This document shows, piece after piece, positions 62,060 through 64,000 of a stretch of DNA of 64,000 bases. The position numbers and the translations under genes are program-made. This DNA comes from Multifurca ochricompacta (Eukaryota; Basidiomycota; Agaricomycetes; Russulales; Russulaceae), in NCBI GenBank assembly GCA_022496185.1, contig WTXG01000068.1, positions 62,001 through 126,000 of the forward strand, read 5' to 3'. Below the pieces are notes generated by a model. That model was not told the DNA's origin. It was given only the letters and a program-made list of their open reading frames with translations, and did no database searches. Within the stretch, counting starts at the first letter, position 1. Each line of letters starts with the position of its first letter.

Positions 62060-63303
62060 TAGTGTTGTGACGGCCCCCCGGCTCGGCCTGAAAGCCGCGG
62101 CTTAGGCTCGGCTTTGGGCGGCTCAGGCTTTTCAAAACTCAAGCCTGGGCCGTAGCGACGGCTTCCGGCCGGCTTAGGCCCGGCTTAAGGCCCAAGCCGC
62201 GGCTTTACAGCTTTTGCATCTTGTAGTTTATACATTATGTCAACCCCTGGCCACTGCTTTGGCGTCCTGCTTCGACTCCATCATATTATGTCTCCTATTT
62301 AACTCCTATAACATAAATTGTATAAAAACCTCTTAGCTTAGCTTGTATCAATAACAGCATTGAATTTGTTGAACCAGAATACTGGTACAGAGATACTGAG
62401 AAAGCGGTCCAACATAATTGTGATCGCGTTTAGATAAAACAAAAACGCGTCTCACATTAATTAGATACTGAGTACATACATCTCAGATCGATCATGTGAT
62501 TAAATCACATTGCGAGATAACGCGTTCATGTACTTTAACTTAGTAGCTGATATAGTACATCTAAATAGGAATTCTGAAGGAAACGGGCATGGTGAAGACT
62601 TATATTTTAGATACTTTGTTAACTTAAAGACTTAGGTGCTTGCGATAATGCGATAGCAACTGCTTTATCTATAGCAGATTTAGTGGCTTTATATACAATT
62701 TAGATGTACTATATCTGTTGAGCCGTTAACGGATCAGAGTAGGCCGGACCGGATCAGAGGTGACCGATGTTGGCAGTACAGGATGATACTTACACTCGTT
62801 TATTATGATTAGTTATGATTAAGTACATTCCTTATGATCACAGCACAGCACAGTCCTTACAGTATTCAAAGACAGTATTTCTGTACCTTACAAAATTGTT
62901 GTTTTGACCAGATTTATCAGACTGCGTTTCCACAATATCAGCTACTAAATTAAAGTAAACGAACGCGCCGCTCGTTAATGAATGTGATTTAATCACATGA
63001 TCAATCTGAGATGTATATACTCTCATCTTTGTTTTACAACGCGAGCGGACCGCTATCTCGGTATCTCTGTACCGGTGCTCTGGTTCAACACCATCCTTAC
63101 ACTGTAAACTGCCCAGTTGAAGTTCGCAAAAATCTAGATAGAAAGCGTGATTCAGCCACCAAAAGCCGCGGCCTCAGGCTTTTCATAGCTTAAGCCTGAG
63201 CCGTAGGCCGCTGGAAGCCGTTTTCACGGCCTATGTCGGCCCGGCTTTTTCCGGCTCAGCAACGGCCGGCTTACGGCTTCGAGCCGAGCCGTGCACATCA
63301 CTA
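62060..63303. mobile_element. Fold-back hAT-like non-autonomous element (1244 bp)
   Basis: Left end TAGTGTTGTGACGGCCCCCC and right end (reverse complement TAGTGATGTGCACGGCTCGG) form terminal repeats. Both ends are dominated by GGCT/AGCC strings (GGCTTAGGC, AAGCCGCGGC). It has no coding frame. The expected 8-bp duplication is not seen: 62052-62059 is ATCACGAC and 63304-63311 is ATTGCGCT. The insertion is therefore old or one end has been mis-set. Terminal TAGTG matches the element at 9641. Confidence 0.78.
62367..63090. repeat. Long internal inverted repeat of the fold-back element
   Basis: Left arm 62367-62559 and right arm 62930-63090 are reverse-complementary with changes. Shared text includes GTTGAACCAGA, GGTACAGAGATAC, AGCGGTCC, CATCTCAGAT.GATCATGTG, ATTAAATCACATT and TTTA.TTAGTAGCTGATAT. 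Another small inverted pair (62548-62566 with 62698-62715, TAGATGTACTATAT) lies between them. Single-stranded DNA or RNA from here would form a long hairpin. Confidence 0.8.
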
Positions 63304-63646
63304 ATTGCGCTACGCCGCAGAAGGCAGGCACAGATTCAGCTGATTGCGAAGCTTCTCTTATCGAACCGCCAATCGAACCAGGCGTAAATACCGCGGGCAT
63401 TACTGCATGGCAACTGCATCATTGCGCCCGTCCGCGGTCCGCTGGTAAATTTGAAACTTGGATGTGGAAAATGAGATTAGCGACCTGAAATTCTACCGGG
63501 CCTACCAAGTTTAGCGGGGTCAACCCAATAAGAACCTGTTGCGCTACTACATTTAGCACAAGGGCCAGGAAGCAATATAACCACGGTACTAGCAGCCTAA
63601 CTTCATATTCAACCCACTCTCTGCCACTGGCAACACAAATCGTAGC
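63304..63646. other. Upstream region of the P450 gene
   Basis: Between the fold-back element and the P450 start, so presumably its promoter. No clear TATA box was seen. Confidence 0.4.
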
Positions 63647-64000
63647 ATGTCTGACGACTCCACCCACGGAATGACATCCCTCGCGGGGATTCTAACCTTT
63701 GTTATCCTTTTTGTCACTTGGTATAGAAAGAGAGATCCTCTGGTTGGCCTTCTGTCATCTATTTACTGCCAATCGGCGTTGACAGATCGTGACCATAGCT
63801 CGATGCCATACCTACAATAGGATTTTCGGATCCTATCCTCTCCTACTTATCCGTTGCCCGTTTTTACCTCGACGGTTTCCGCATGATCAATGAAGGCTAT
63901 GAGAAGGTATTCCAGCTGGATAGGTAATTGCTGTGAGTTGACCTTGGTGTTATTTGTAGGCCAAACCAGGTTTATTCAAGATTGCTGTTTTCCGGAGATG
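63647..64000 (+). CDS. Cytochrome P450 monooxygenase, 5' end only
   Basis: Starts MSDDSTHGMTSLAGILTFVI with one membrane anchor (LAGILTFVILFVTWY) followed by RKRDPL. Exon 1 (63647-63742) joins exon 2 (63799-63906) to give RDPLLDAIPTIGFSDPILSY and LDGFRMINEGYEK, typical of the Pro-rich hinge and helix A of basidiomycete microsomal P450s (DPLLDAIPTVG, EGY). Exon 3 begins at 63960 (AKPGLFKIAVFRR) and runs off the window. The catalytic part is not present, so subfamily and substrate cannot be told. Confidence 0.85.

Noticed and set aside
62052..63311. An 8-bp target duplication for the fold-back element
   Set aside because: ATCACGAC and ATTGCGCT agree at only four of eight positions, so I do not claim a duplication.

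Overview
This window looks like nuclear DNA of a filamentous basidiomycete, most likely an Agaricomycete. Genes are densely intron-bearing, with many introns of about 50-70 nt. They include a DUF6535 membrane protein, an MRS2 magnesium channel, a RPT6 proteasome ATPase and fungal P450s. One end carries nested Ty1/copia retrotransposons. I inferred exon joins by eye from GT-AG (once GC-AG) borders and conserved protein motifs, with no transcript or alignment support.

Layout. 1-9013 is a nested retrotransposon island. A decayed copia element had itself landed in an LTR of a second family (its 3' stub is 8877-9013). It was later hit by a solo LTR of that second family (554-1459, duplication CCAAG) and by a young, apparently intact copia element (1545-8094, duplication TACCA, LTRs with one visible mismatch, one 1453-codon gag-pol frame). 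9641-11092 is a non-autonomous hAT-like element with a perfect 8-bp duplication (CTTTCAAC) and internally repeated DNA. 12238-15463 is a DUF6535 protein. 16562-17860 is a single-pass surface protein. 17.9-22.6 kb is mostly empty apart from one poorly resolved gene.

22.6-34.2 kb is a housekeeping block: MRS2, a small nucleotidyltransferase-like protein, the 26S proteasome ATPase RPT6, an oxysterol-binding protein, a polytopic membrane protein of unknown function and tRNA-Val(UAC). After an unknown basic protein come two tandem acetyl-CoA transporter (AT-1/SLC33A1) paralogues (36.7-42.5 kb), a large disordered Arg/Ser-rich protein, a GMH1/UNC-50 Golgi protein, a P450 pseudogene, a secreted S1/P1 nuclease, a NIPA-type magnesium transporter divergent from a Xaa-Pro aminopeptidase, and a MOV10/SDE3-type helicase with N-terminal zinc fingers and repeated beta-type modules. 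The right edge holds a fold-back hAT-like element (62060-63303) and the 5' end of a P450 gene.

The most notable general pattern is that several otherwise well-conserved genes (RPT6, GMH1, S1/P1 nuclease and, above all, the helicase with about ten sites) are each broken by single missing bases. I saw only base losses and almost no nonsense substitutions. Either the assembly has uncorrected one-base deletions, or some of these genes are decaying by a deletion-biased route. Two magnesium transport genes (MRS2, NIPA) and two transporter paralogues lie in the same 30 kb, but nothing indicates a cluster with a joint function.
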